Source: Ulvibacterium marinum
GTDB taxonomy: Bacteria > Bacteroidota > Bacteroidia > Flavobacteriales > Flavobacteriaceae
Reading direction: 5' to 3'
Assembly (NCBI RefSeq): GCF_003626755.1
Contig: NZ_RBCJ01000001.1
Location: 1-64,000, forward strand
Length of the DNA stretch: 64,000 nt
The translations under genes were made by a program, and so were the position numbers. The stretch's first letter is position 1, and every line of letters begins with the position of its first letter. The notes under the pieces were generated by a model. The model had not been told where the DNA came from. It saw nothing but the letters and a program-made list of their open reading frames with translations, and made no database searches. This document shows, in pieces, positions 7,444 to 16,076 of the stretch.

Positions 7444-7968
7444 ATAATGGTAGAAATTGTTCAGCAACTAATAAGAATTTGGTCCTAATGATTGAACCAC
7501 AACACTAAAAAATATAAGTTCTATAATTTGGCCATATTATGGAAATCTTTTTTTCATCGTATATGCCATTTTAAAAGAGTCCTATTCCCAGTCTCTTTTA
7601 ATAGTTTCGTTAATTCCCCTTTTATGGAACCTGATTCAGAAGGTATTTTTGCTGTTACGCTCAATTCATTCCCTTAAATCTCCATACCTGAAAAGAAGCT
7701 TCTTTCAAAGTTATGGGCACTTGCTAAAAAAATATCTTGATTCTTGTGGAGAAATTTTTGTATACATGGTATCCAGTTTTTTGTTAACTATTAGATACAT
7801 TTTAGGGTAAAGTCCGCTCGGTCAAAAATTCGACTTTCCGCTTTGTTCCACTTCCGGTTAAATCTGTACTCTTCCCATTCAATTTTATCCCTACTCCCAC
7901 CCCGCCACCATCACCCTTTTATTCGATAGCAAAAAAACAACATCCATTCTTGGTGACGGCATAAAGCC
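7444..7968. other. Gene-poor AT-rich stretch
   Basis: No convincing gene is seen here. A 61-codon open frame at 7492-7677 has no family likeness and a composition unlike its neighbours. The stretch ends at an orphan terminator-like hairpin, which suggests either a lost gene or a small untranslated RNA. Confidence 0.4.
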
Positions 7969-7994
7969 AGTCCCGCTGTTCACGGGGCTTTTTT
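7969..7994 (+). terminator. Terminator-like hairpin with T-run, no gene upstream
   Basis: AGTCCCG-CTGTTCA-CGGGGCT forms a 7-bp stem (one G-T pair) and is followed by TTTTTT. It would stop plus-strand transcription, but no plus-strand gene precedes it. Its sequence also resembles the TCCCGCAACAGCGGGA palindrome near tRNA-Asp read on the other strand, so it may be a member of a palindromic repeat family. Confidence 0.55.
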
Positions 7995-8063
7995 ATACGT
8001 CTTTCCCAAGCCTGGATATTGTAGGTGGTACAGCATCAAAAAAGGGTAACGGCGGACGGCACT

Positions 8064-8198
8064 ATGGGAAGTAAATCAAAAACAAAAAAGATGAAATCGT
8101 ACGGAATCGACAAAAAGGAAGCGGAAACAAAGTTAAAGATCAAAAAAAGGGGAAACGCTCTGGATATAATAAGTAAATCCCTGTCAGCCGTAGGCTGA
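8064..8198 (+). CDS. Possible 44-residue lysine-rich small protein
   Basis: ATG 8064 to TGA 8198 encodes a very basic peptide (starts MGSKSKTKKMKSYGIDKKEA, ends DIISKSLSAVG). The second half looks like a folded helix rather than random sequence. Its stop codon lies within a perfect hairpin, TCAGCC-GTA-GGCTGA (8184-8198), followed by GATTTTT, which could end the transcript. It sits 64 bases upstream of the truncated ssb and may be a leftover of the same mobile element. I do not recognise it. Confidence 0.35.
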   Translation: MGSKSKTKKMKSYGIDKKEAETKLKIKKRGNALDIISKSLSAVG

Positions 8199-8262
8199 GA
8201 TTTTTAAAAGCTGTCCGAGGGTCGGGCGGTCATATAGTTAATAATTCTAAATTTTTTCAATT

Positions 8263-8577
8263 ATGAGTAATCTAAGAAACAAAGTACAATTGATCGGCAA
8301 CGTGGGGAACGACCCTGAAATGACCGTTTTGGAAAGCGGTAAAAAAGTAATCCGTTTTTCATTGGCCACCAATGAGAACTACAAGAACGCCAAGGGCGAG
8401 AAGGTAGAAAGCACGGACTGGCACAATATGGCGGCCTGGAACAAGACTGCCGAAATCATCGAGCGGTTCGCTGCAAAGGGCAGGCATATCGCCATCGAGG
8501 GCAGATTGACCTCCCGAAGCTACGAGACCAAGGAGGGGCTCAAAATTTCCGGAAACAATTATACTTATGGTAGTTGA
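8263..8577 (+). CDS. ssb: Truncated plasmid-type single-stranded DNA-binding protein
   Basis: The 104-residue product starts MSNLRNKVQLIGNVGNDPEM and follows the OB fold of SSB (VIRFSLATNENY, STDWHNMAAWNKTAEI, GRHIAIEGRLTSRSYETKEG). Normal SSBs continue with a last beta strand (typically like YVTEVVANEI) and an acidic tail ending in Phe that recruits partners. Here the frame runs into KISGNNYTYGS and stops, so the last strand and tail are lost. Single-strand binding may be impaired. It is probably not the housekeeping ssb but a remnant of an integrated plasmid or conjugative element; decayed sequence lies on both sides. Confidence 0.8.
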   Translation: MSNLRNKVQLIGNVGNDPEMTVLESGKKVIRFSLATNENYKNAKGEKVESTDWHNMAAWNKTAEIIERFAAKGRHIAIEGRLTSRSYETKEGLKISGNNYTYGS

Positions 8578-8589
8578 ATTGAAAAAAAT

Positions 8590-8860
8590 ACCGAAAACAG
8601 GACGTAAATCGATCTGTTAATCGACAGGGCCCATAAAGTTATTAATCTGTGCGAAATGAAGTTTTATAACTTGGAATACATTTTGAACAAGAAATACGCC
8701 AACGAGATTGCTTGAAAGGTGAATAATTTTCTGAAAGCACGACAATCAAAAAAAGTAATTTTGTGACCTCTATAAGCTCATATGCCTTGTTTCAAACGAA
8801 TATTGGAAACAATATGTGCAGAACGAACTTGAAATGGGTTATCTTTTCGCAAAGATATAA
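8590..8860 (+). pseudogene. Remnant of an AAA-type ATPase with C-terminal nuclease-like domain
   Basis: Pieces in different frames match, in order, the C-terminal end of Bacteroidota ATP-binding proteins that carry a PD-(D/E)XK-like tail. IDLLIDRAHKVINLCEMKFY and YILNKKYANEIA (8608-8713, ended by TGA) fit the usual QIDLLIDR..INLCEMKF segment. KVNNFLKARQSKKVIL follows past the stop, and QYVQNELEMGYLFAKI in another frame ends at TAA 8858-8860. At least one stop and two frameshifts break it. No start or ATPase core remains, so it is a fossil joined to the truncated ssb. Confidence 0.65.
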
Positions 8861-8958
8861 GTCGCCAAAACTATACAATTGATAGTACTTTTGGCCAGAT
8901 ATAAATTTATTATGGGAATGTTAAATAATGAGTCTTATTAAAAAGTATGCAATTTTTT

Positions 8959-8992
8959 AAAAAACAAAAAAGCCCCCGATTCCTCGGAGGCC
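8959..8992 (-). terminator. Terminator of tRNA-Asp
   Basis: On the minus strand GCCTCCG-AGGAAT-CGGGGGC forms a 7-bp stem (one T-G pair) followed by TTTTTTGTTTTTT. It lies 14 bases after the 3' end of the tRNA. Confidence 0.8.
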
Positions 8993-9005
8993 TTTATTTA
9001 TTGGG

Positions 9006-9079
9006 CGGTCTGGACGGGACTCGAACCCGCGACCCCCTGCGTGACAGGCAGGTATTCTAACCAACTGAACTACCAGACC
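9006..9079 (-). tRNA. tRNA-Asp (anticodon GTC)
   Basis: The minus strand folds as a 74-base tRNA: acceptor GGTCTGG/CCAGACC, D arm AGTTCAGTTGGTTAGAAT, anticodon stem CCTGC/GCAGG around CTGTCAC (anticodon GTC), and T arm CGCGGGTTCGAGTCCCG. The discriminator is G, as expected for Asp. CCA is not encoded. Confidence 0.95.
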
Positions 9080-9089
9080 AATGATTTTA

Positions 9090-9122
9090 TCCCGAGTAAT
9101 CGGCACTCCCGCAACAGCGGGA
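9090..9122. repeat. Two adjacent palindromes in the tRNA-Asp leader
   Basis: TCCCGAGTAATCGGCA (9090-9105) is a degenerate palindrome and TCCCGC-AACA-GCGGGA (9107-9122) a perfect one. Both begin TCCCG and resemble the palindromes at 40242 and 42131. They lie between the promoter and the tRNA, so they would fold in the 5' leader. Confidence 0.55.
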
Positions 9123-9136
9123 TTCAAATCTTGCTC

Positions 9137-9155
9137 AACGCTTTTGTAAAGCGTT
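9137..9155. promoter_or_regulatory. Hairpin at the predicted 5' end of the tRNA-Asp transcript
   Basis: AACGCTTT-TGT-AAAGCGTT is a perfect 8-bp stem starting about where transcription from the promoter at 9158-9187 should begin. It could protect or mark the transcript's 5' end. Confidence 0.5.
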
Positions 9156-9157
9156 TG

Positions 9158-9187
9158 CAAATATACATTGCTTATTGTATTGCACAA
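9158..9187 (-). promoter_or_regulatory. Promoter of tRNA-Asp
   Basis: On the minus strand TTG (9185-9187), exactly 19 bases, then TATATTTG (9158-9165) match the Bacteroidota consensus TTG-N19-TAnnTTTG perfectly. The leader to the tRNA is about 70 bases. Confidence 0.8.
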
Positions 9188-9216
9188 ATAAAATCCTTTA
9201 AAATGTGCCCTGAATG

Positions 9217-10146
9217 CTACAAGAATTTCTGGCGCTCTATCATAAAAGTATTGAAGATTTTTGAAAATTGTTGCTTAATGTCCACGTCCACGTGCTTTAT
9301 CTTGTATTGGGCGCATTTCAATTTTAGTTCATCAAAATATTGGGCTACCTCCTTATGATAGGCTTCTTTAATAGTATCCGCATACAAATCTATGTGCTCC
9401 CCTGTTTCCACATCCAAAAAGCGTTTTGGCTTGTTTTCAAAGTTAAAGTGTAATTCAGTTTCCGTATTCAGTAGATGAAACAGGACCACCTCATGCTTGT
9501 TGTATTTTAGATGCCGTAGGGCATCGAACAATTTATCGTCATCGGTAGCGGTCTGGAACATATCCGTAAACAAAAAAATCAAACTTCTACGTTTAATTTT
9601 TTCAGCTATCTGATGCAAGTAGGTATAGGTTTCGGTCTGTTGGGCAGGTTTGGTTTCCATACTAATTTCGCCCAACTTGGCCAATAACATCTGGTGATGG
9701 CGTTCGCTTCCCTTTTCAGGCGAATAATAATTATAAGCATCTGAATAAATACTAAGGCCCACAGCATCACGCTGTCTTTTCAAAATGTTCATCAATGCAG
9801 CAATGGCCAATACCCCAAAACCAATTTTATTCAGATTGGTACTAGTCAGGTCTTGAACCTCAGGATAGTACATAGAAGCCGAATTATCCAAGATCATATG
9901 GCACCTCAGATTGGTTTCTTCCTCATAGCGCTTGGTATACAACTTATCTGTCTTAGCGAATAGTTTCCAATCTATATGTTTGGTACTCTCTCCTGCATTG
10001 TAAATCTTATGTTCGGCAAACTCTGCCGAGAATCCATGAAAGGGACTTTTATGGATTCCGCTAATAAACCCTTCCACTACCTGATTGGCCAAAAGTTCCA
10101 AGTTTTGGAAGAGCGCCATTTTATGTAACTCGTACTGGGGATCCAT
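9217..10146 (-). CDS. DUF58 domain protein
   Basis: This 309-residue soluble protein belongs to DUF58. It has the N-terminal family pattern (ANQVVEGFISGIHKSPFHGF; AGESTKHIDWKLFAKT) and a von Willebrand A-like core with DNSASM, a DxSxS metal site. DUF58 proteins are usually coded near MoxR ATPases and are thought to act in assembly or chaperoning of envelope complexes; no moxR is next to it here. It follows trxA by 69 bases, but a terminator lies between them. The role is unknown. Confidence 0.85.
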   Translation of the reverse strand: MDPQYELHKMALFQNLELLANQVVEGFISGIHKSPFHGFSAEFAEHKIYNAGESTKHIDWKLFAKTDKLYTKRYEEETNLRCHMILDNSASMYYPEVQDLTSTNLNKIGFGVLAIAALMNILKRQRDAVGLSIYSDAYNYYSPEKGSERHHQMLLAKLGEISMETKPAQQTETYTYLHQIAEKIKRRSLIFLFTDMFQTATDDDKLFDALRHLKYNKHEVVLFHLLNTETELHFNFENKPKRFLDVETGEHIDLYADTIKEAYHKEVAQYFDELKLKCAQYKIKHVDVDIKQQFSKIFNTFMIERQKFL

Positions 10147-10157
10147 TCAACTAAGAT

Positions 10158-10191
10158 AAAATAAAAAAGGCTTGACTTATGCCAAACCTTT
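10158..10191 (-). terminator. Terminator after trxA
   Basis: On the minus strand AAAGGTTTG-GCATAAGT-CAAGCCTTT gives a 9-bp stem with one T-G pair, followed by TTTATTTT. It separates trxA from the DUF58 gene. Confidence 0.75.
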
Positions 10192-10215
10192 CTTACAACT
10201 TTTTAATTTTCCTTT

Positions 10216-10533
10216 TTATAGCACCGCGTCCAAGGCATCGGTATACACTTTTTTCGGGGAGACCCCAACTTGTCTATTGACAATTTCCCCGTCCTTGAAT
10301 ACCAGAACGGTGGGAATATTACGTACACCGTATTTAGCGGCAAATTCCTGATTGGCATCCACATCTACCTTCCCAACTACAGCCTTACCTTCATATTCCG
10401 TACTAACCTCATCAATAATGGGACCTACCATTCTACAGGGTCCGCACCATGCCGCCCAAAAATCCACTACTACAGGTTTATTACTTTTTAAGACTACTTC
10501 GTCAAAAGTAGCATCTGTTATTTCTAATGCCAT
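10216..10533 (-). CDS. trxA: Thioredoxin
   Basis: This 105-residue protein has the classic thioredoxin active site AAWCGPCRM and the cis-Pro segment VRNIPTVLVF, and ends in the usual short helix. Length equals that of standard thioredoxin, with no signal peptide, so it acts in the cytosol as a disulfide reductase with thioredoxin reductase. It is a single-gene unit closed by its own terminator; dnaE lies upstream in the same direction with a 214-base gap. Confidence 0.95.
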   Translation of the reverse strand: MALEITDATFDEVVLKSNKPVVVDFWAAWCGPCRMVGPIIDEVSTEYEGKAVVGKVDVDANQEFAAKYGVRNIPTVLVFKDGEIVNRQVGVSPKKVYTDALDAVL

Positions 10534-10747
10534 TTTATTTAGATTTTATATTCGCAAATTTAGTCAATAATTCCTCGTCTTCCTTACCAACGTCACATTC
10601 ATTTTGGTTATTGTGGTATCAAGGTAATTTATGTGTGTATGCCTTACTGTTAAGGAGTTAAGAAAACCATTGCTTCATTAGTTTGAAACATCTTTTGCAA
10701 AAATCATTGTCTCCAATAGATAGCAGTCCCTTGACCTGATGACTCCC

Positions 10748-13700
10748 TCAATTCAATTTATAGTGTACTTCCTGTTCTTCCAAAACGGATAGTAATTCGC
10801 TCGTGATCTGTATCTTTTGTTTTCTGCTTGAGAAGTTTACCTTTATCTCGTCTTCCATTTCATAGATTGTAAAATGTAAAGGATGATTGCCTTTGTATGA
10901 AACCAGTGCACTCTTTAAATCTTGTATTCTTTTTTCCTGTAATTCCTCTATGTTGAGTTTGATGGTCAACTTTTTGGCATAGTTCTCCATCACTTCCTGC
11001 AACAACATAAAACTGTTATACTGCAACCTTGGATCACCTTTTTTTCCGGTCTCACGGTTGACCCAGCCTTCACGAACAAATACCTTGACATGGACAAAGG
11101 AATTGATCATTAAAAAATGTCTAAACTTTAGGTATTCTTCCCCAAAAATTCGGAATTCAAAAGAATCCGTATAGTCTTCCATAGTGAACAATGCCCAACC
11201 CTTTCCATTCTTGGAAGTCCGGTGTTGTACATCGGTAATTACCCCAGCAAACGAAAGTTCCCGATTTACAAAATCTTCCAAATTGTTGGCATTGGAAACG
11301 CTAGCATTGCAAAAGGCACTTATCTCTGTCTTGAAATCGTCCAACGGATGGCCGGAAATATAAATCCCGACCACTTCCTTTTCCCGTCGCAGCTTTTCCA
11401 TAGTGCCCCATTCCTCACAAGGAGGTACTTCGGGTTCCGGAATCTGGGCTTCACTGATTCCACCGAACATATCCATTTGACTGGAATTCTTGTTTTCCTG
11501 ATATTTTGCAGCGGAGCGAATTACCTTCTCCAAGAATGTGACACCATCGCCTTCATCATGAAAGTATTGTCCCCGGTGCGTAGTCCCAAAAGAATCGAAA
11601 CCTCCGGCCACCGCCAAATTTTCGAAGGCTTTCTTATTAGCGGCACGCAAATCGATACGTTTGGCCAGGTCGAAAACCGACTTATAGTTTCCATCCTTCT
11701 TCCGATGCTCTACAATGGTTTCTACGGCGGAACGCCCAACACCTTTAATGGCACCCATTCCAAATCGTACGGCACCATCTTTGTTTACCGCAAATTTATA
11801 ATACGACTCGTTGACATCCGGCCCCAAAACATCCAATTCCATCCGTTTACATTCTTCCATAAAGAAGGTCACCTGTTTGATGTCGTTCATATTATTGCTC
11901 AACACTGCCGCCATATATTCTGCAGGATAATGTGCCTTTAAATACGCTGTTTGATATGCGATATAAGCATAACAGGTAGAGTGGCTCTTATTGAAAGCAT
12001 AAGATGCAAAGGCTTCCCAATCCTTCCATATCTTTTCCAATGTTTCCCGTGGATGCCCATTCTTTTCACCTCCGTCCAAAAATTGGGGTTTCAGTTTTTG
12101 TAGCAGGGAGAATATTTTTTTCCCCATGGCTTTTCGAAGTACGTCGGCCTCACCTTTGGAAAAACTTGCCAGTTTTTGGGAAAGCAACATCACTTGCTCT
12201 TGGTATACCGTAACACCATAAGTTTCCTTAAGATACTCTTCCATATCCGGAAGGTCATAGCTGATTTCCTCCCTCCCATGTTTACGGGCGATAAAACTAG
12301 GGATATACTCCATAGGCCCCGGACGATACAATGCATTCATGGCAATGAGATCATCGAAGACCGTTGGTTTCAAATCCTTCATATGCTTTTGCATCCCAGG
12401 GGATTCATATTGGAATATTCCCACGGTATCCCCTCTCTGGAAAAGCTCATAGGTCTTTTCATCGTCCAGCGGAAATTCATCGGGCACCAATTCAATACCG
12501 TGTTTGGCCTTTACAATCTTTACGGTATCCTTAATTAAGGTCAAGGTCTTCAACCCCAGGAAATCCATCTTCAAGAGGCCGGCATTTTCCACGACCGAGT
12601 TATCGAACTGCGTTACATATAAATCGGAATCCTTTGCGGTAGCCACTGGAACAAAATTGGTGATATCGTCCGGAGTGATAATAACCCCACAGGCATGGAT
12701 ACCGGTATTTCGAAGTGATCCTTCCAATACCCTGGCCATATTTACGGTCTGTGCCTCCAAGTCGTCTCCCTCGGAAATATTGAGCAAATGATTTACCTTT
12801 TCCAGATCATCGGATCGAAACTTCTTTCGCAAATCTGCTTCCGGCACCCCAAAAATCTTTCCCAACTTGGACATGGTAGGAATCAATTTGGCAATTCGGT
12901 CCGCATCGTTCAGGGGTAAATCCAGCACGCGTGCCGTATCTCTAATGGAGGATTTGGCGGCCATGGTGCCGTAGGTAATAATCTGCGCAACTTGGTTGGC
13001 CCCATATTTATTAATGACATAATCCATGACCCGGCCCCGGCCTTCGTCATCAAAATCAATGTCGATATCGGGCATAGATACCCGATCCGGATTCAGGAAT
13101 CGCTCAAAAAGCAAGTCGTACTTAAGTGGATCAATGTTTGTAATCTTTAGGCAATAGGCTACCACTGAACCTGCAGCCGAACCACGGCCTGGGCCTACGG
13201 AAACATCCATGTTTCGTGCCTCACGGATAAAATCCTCTACAATCAAAAAATAGCCTGGATAGCCCGAATTTTCAATTGTCTGCAACTCAAATTGGATACG
13301 CTCCTCTATTTCCGGTGTAATATCCCCATATCGTTCTTTTGCACCTTCAAACGTAATATGTCTTAGATAGGCATTCTCTCCCCGTTTACCACCATCGGTT
13401 GTATCCTCGGCCACTTTAAATTCCTCCGGGATATCAAATTTGGGGAGCAGTACATCCCGGGCCAAGTCAAAGGGTTCTATTTTGTCCACAATTTCCTGAA
13501 CATTCAAAACGGCTTCGGGAACATCATGGAACAATTCCTTCATCTCCTCCTGGGACTTGAAATAATACTCCTGGTTCGGAAGCCCATACCGATAACCACG
13601 ACCCCGGCCGATCGGCGTAGCCTGTTTTTCGCCATCCTTTACGCATAACAAAATATCATGGGCATCGGCATCTTTTTTGGAGCAGTAATACGTGTTATTG

Positions 13701-15133
13701 GTCGCCACCAGTTTTACCTTATGCTTTTTGGAGAACTCCAATAAAACTTGATTCACCCGATCTTCATCTTCTTGGCCGTGACGCATCATTTCGATGTAGA
13801 GATCGTCACCAAACTCTTGTTTCCACCACAACAAGGCTTCCTCAGCCTGATTTTCCCCAACGTTCAGAATTTTTCCCGGAACTTCGCCATAGAGATTTCC
13901 GGTGAGCACAATAATGTCCTCCTTATATTGTTGAATGACCTTTTTATCGATTCGAGGGACGTAGTAAAACCCATCGGTATAGGCAATAGAAGACATTTTG
14001 GCCAGGTTGTGATACCCATTTTTATTTTTGGCCAAGAGCACAATTTGATACCCGTAATCCTTTACACTTTTATTGGTATGGTCCTCACAGACAAAAAATT
14101 CACAGCCTATAATCGGTTTAATTGTATTTGCTTGTGGCGATTCTCCCTTTTCAATGGCCTCTGCATTGCTTTGTTCCACACTGGCATTATGTGCCTTTAC
14201 TTCCTTAACGAAATGGAAGGCTCCCATCATATTGGCATGATCGGTAATGGCTACGGCGGACATTTGGTTATCGGTAGCGGATTTCACCAAATCCTTAATA
14301 TTAATGGTGGATTGCAAGACCGAAAACTGCGAATGGTTGTGTAGGTGCACAAATTTGGCATCCTCCAAAGTCTTTATGTTCGCATCGATTTCCTCTTGGG
14401 AAACCCCACCAGTGTCCTTTTGCCAAAGTGTATCCGCAATTTTTTTGGAAGCCTTTTTCAGGTTAATGTGCTTTAACCCGATCAATTGAATTTCCTGAGG
14501 GTTGGCCTCTGAGAAATTTTCTAAATAATCCGGCTGCACATCCAGCTGCTCTTGGGTATAGTGTTTTTTACGCACCAACTCCAAAAAACACCGGGTGGTA
14601 GCCTCCACATCGGCCGTGGCGTTGTGCGCTTCCGCAAAAGGCTCGTTGAAAAGATATTCATGCAATTCGGTAAGCGTGGGCAGCTTAAATTTTCCGCCCC
14701 TACCGCCGGGAATCTTACATAGCTCTGCGGTATATTCGGTACACGTATCCAAAACAGGGAGTTCCTGTAATGTATTTTCAATCCCTGACCGATAAAATTC
14801 AGCCCTCATGATATTAACGTCGAAGCCTACATTTTGGCCTACAATAAATTTGGCCTTGTCAAGGGCAGTGTTGAACTTTTCCAGAACCTCGCCCAAGCCG
14901 GCACCCCGTTGCTTGGCCAATTCCGTAGAAATACCATGCACCTGTTCCGCATCATAGGGAATGTTAAAACCATCCGGTCTGACCAAATAATCCTGATGGT
15001 CTACCAAGTTCCCCATAGCATCGTGCAATTGCCAGGCAATCTGAATACAACGTGGCCAATTGTCCGTATCGGTAATTGGCGCATCCCAACGTTTGGGCAA
15101 TCCGGTGGTCTCAGTATCAAAAATTAGGTACAT
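10748..15133 (-). CDS. dnaE: DNA polymerase III alpha subunit with fused DnaQ-like exonuclease
   Basis: At 1461 residues this is about 300 longer than E. coli DnaE. Residues 1 to about 190 are a DEDDh proofreading exonuclease (FDTETTG with Asp6 and Glu8, Asp105 in VGFDVNIM, HNATADVEAT with His170 and Asp175). A PHP domain begins at about 261 (FVHLHNHSQFS), followed by the C-family polymerase with PDIDIDF, the helix-hairpin-helix region and an OB fold near the C-terminus (LSFAGVITDVQHRTSKNGKG). It replicates the chromosome; fusion places proofreading and synthesis in one chain. Such fusions are known in Bacteroidota. It is divergent from rpsP. Confidence 0.95.
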   Translation of the reverse strand: MYLIFDTETTGLPKRWDAPITDTDNWPRCIQIAWQLHDAMGNLVDHQDYLVRPDGFNIPYDAEQVHGISTELAKQRGAGLGEVLEKFNTALDKAKFIVGQNVGFDVNIMRAEFYRSGIENTLQELPVLDTCTEYTAELCKIPGGRGGKFKLPTLTELHEYLFNEPFAEAHNATADVEATTRCFLELVRKKHYTQEQLDVQPDYLENFSEANPQEIQLIGLKHINLKKASKKIADTLWQKDTGGVSQEEIDANIKTLEDAKFVHLHNHSQFSVLQSTINIKDLVKSATDNQMSAVAITDHANMMGAFHFVKEVKAHNASVEQSNAEAIEKGESPQANTIKPIIGCEFFVCEDHTNKSVKDYGYQIVLLAKNKNGYHNLAKMSSIAYTDGFYYVPRIDKKVIQQYKEDIIVLTGNLYGEVPGKILNVGENQAEEALLWWKQEFGDDLYIEMMRHGQEDEDRVNQVLLEFSKKHKVKLVATNNTYYCSKKDADAHDILLCVKDGEKQATPIGRGRGYRYGLPNQEYYFKSQEEMKELFHDVPEAVLNVQEIVDKIEPFDLARDVLLPKFDIPEEFKVAEDTTDGGKRGENAYLRHITFEGAKERYGDITPEIEERIQFELQTIENSGYPGYFLIVEDFIREARNMDVSVGPGRGSAAGSVVAYCLKITNIDPLKYDLLFERFLNPDRVSMPDIDIDFDDEGRGRVMDYVINKYGANQVAQIITYGTMAAKSSIRDTARVLDLPLNDADRIAKLIPTMSKLGKIFGVPEADLRKKFRSDDLEKVNHLLNISEGDDLEAQTVNMARVLEGSLRNTGIHACGVIITPDDITNFVPVATAKDSDLYVTQFDNSVVENAGLLKMDFLGLKTLTLIKDTVKIVKAKHGIELVPDEFPLDDEKTYELFQRGDTVGIFQYESPGMQKHMKDLKPTVFDDLIAMNALYRPGPMEYIPSFIARKHGREEISYDLPDMEEYLKETYGVTVYQEQVMLLSQKLASFSKGEADVLRKAMGKKIFSLLQKLKPQFLDGGEKNGHPRETLEKIWKDWEAFASYAFNKSHSTCYAYIAYQTAYLKAHYPAEYMAAVLSNNMNDIKQVTFFMEECKRMELDVLGPDVNESYYKFAVNKDGAVRFGMGAIKGVGRSAVETIVEHRKKDGNYKSVFDLAKRIDLRAANKKAFENLAVAGGFDSFGTTHRGQYFHDEGDGVTFLEKVIRSAAKYQENKNSSQMDMFGGISEAQIPEPEVPPCEEWGTMEKLRREKEVVGIYISGHPLDDFKTEISAFCNASVSNANNLEDFVNRELSFAGVITDVQHRTSKNGKGWALFTMEDYTDSFEFRIFGEEYLKFRHFLMINSFVHVKVFVREGWVNRETGKKGDPRLQYNSFMLLQEVMENYAKKLTIKLNIEELQEKRIQDLKSALVSYKGNHPLHFTIYEMEDEIKVNFSSRKQKIQITSELLSVLEEQEVHYKLN

Positions 15134-15219
15134 ATCGGGTATTTCGTCTATAAAAAAGTATCGTTAAAATTAGTGAAAACCACTTGTTTGGAAAAAGGTA
15201 GTTTTTAGGAGTTATCAAC

Positions 15220-15235
15220 CTCTAAATATTTAGAG
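15220..15235. repeat. 16-bp palindrome between dnaE and rpsP
   Basis: CTCTAAATATTTAGAG is a perfect palindrome lying directly upstream of the rpsP promoter -33 element and about 90 bases before dnaE. It could be an operator for either divergent gene, but the AT-rich core makes chance occurrence possible. Confidence 0.35.
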
Positions 15236-15243
15236 ACTTTTTG

Positions 15244-15273
15244 TTGACGATTCATAGAAATATCCTATATTTG
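15244..15273 (+). promoter_or_regulatory. Promoter of rpsP-rimM
   Basis: TTG (15244-15246), 19 bases, then TATATTTG (15266-15273) match the Bacteroidota housekeeping promoter consensus exactly. The leader to rpsP is about 60 bases. Confidence 0.85.
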
Positions 15274-15339
15274 CAGCCCTTAAAAAAAGGAAAAAAGAAT
15301 TAATAACAAGGGTCGGGCACCCTACAAAATTAATGTGAT

Positions 15340-16062
15340 ATGCCAGTAAAGATTAGATTACAGAGACACGGAAAAAAAGGAAAACCATTTTATTGGGTAG
15401 TAGCGGCCGATAGCCGTGCAAAGAGAGATGGTAAATTTCTTGAAAAATTGGGAACCTACAATCCCAATACCAATCCTGCGACCATAGAATTGAACGTTGA
15501 CAACTCTGTAAAGTGGTTGCAGAATGGAGCACAGCCTACAGATACTGCTAGAGCCATTCTTTCCTACAAAGGTGTAATGCTAAAACATCATTTATGGGGC
15601 GGGGTCCGAAAAGGAGCCTTTACTGAAGAACAATTAGAGGAAAAATTCAACGCTTGGTTGGAAGAAAAGGAAAAAGCCATCTCTTCCAAAGTAAGCGGTC
15701 TAGATAAAGAAAAAGCAAAAGCAAAGGCCGAAGCACTTAAAGCGGAAAAAGAAGTGAACGAAAAACGAGCCTTGGCAGCCGCAGCCGCAGAAGCACCGAT
15801 AGAGGAAACATCAGAAGAAGCTGTTGCTGAAAGTGCGGAAGAAGTTGTTGAAGCTGTGGAAGAAGCACCAGCAGCCGAAGAAACTCCTAAAGCGGAGGAA
15901 GCTCCAGCTGAAGAAGTTGCAGCTGCTGAAGAGGTTGCCGAAGCCGTAGAGGAGGCACCGGCGCCCGAAGAAGCTCCCAAAGCTGAGGAGGCTCCAGCTG
16001 AAGAGAAAGTGGTTGCCGCAGATTCCGAAGACGCGCCAGCTGCATCCACCGAAGAGGAGTAA
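15340..16062 (+). CDS. rpsP: 30S ribosomal protein S16 with long acidic tail
   Basis: Residues 1 to about 85 are ordinary S16 ([39 protein letters not shown]), an RNA-binding protein of the small subunit body. Bacteroidota S16 is often extended, but this one reaches 240 residues. A charged Lys/Glu helix (about 100-145) leads to an Ala/Glu/Pro tail containing a tandem near-repeat of about 30 residues ([20 protein letters not shown], then [20 protein letters not shown]). The tail is presumably disordered and outside the ribosome core. It is followed by rimM 14 bases later. Confidence 0.95.
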   Translation: MPVKIRLQRHGKKGKPFYWVVAADSRAKRDGKFLEKLGTYNPNTNPATIELNVDNSVKWLQNGAQPTDTARAILSYKGVMLKHHLWGGVRKGAFTEEQLEEKFNAWLEEKEKAISSKVSGLDKEKAKAKAEALKAEKEVNEKRALAAAAAEAPIEETSEEAVAESAEEVVEAVEEAPAAEETPKAEEAPAEEVAAAEEVAEAVEEAPAPEEAPKAEEAPAEEKVVAADSEDAPAASTEEE

Positions 16063-16076
16063 AAAATTCCGAAGCG

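Noticed and set aside
7492-7677. 61-codon open frame in the gap after the regulators
   Set aside because: Random-looking composition, no start context, no family likeness; left as part of the gap.
8957-9187. 76-codon minus-strand frame over tRNA-Asp
   Set aside because: It overlaps the tRNA, its leader palindromes and the terminator.
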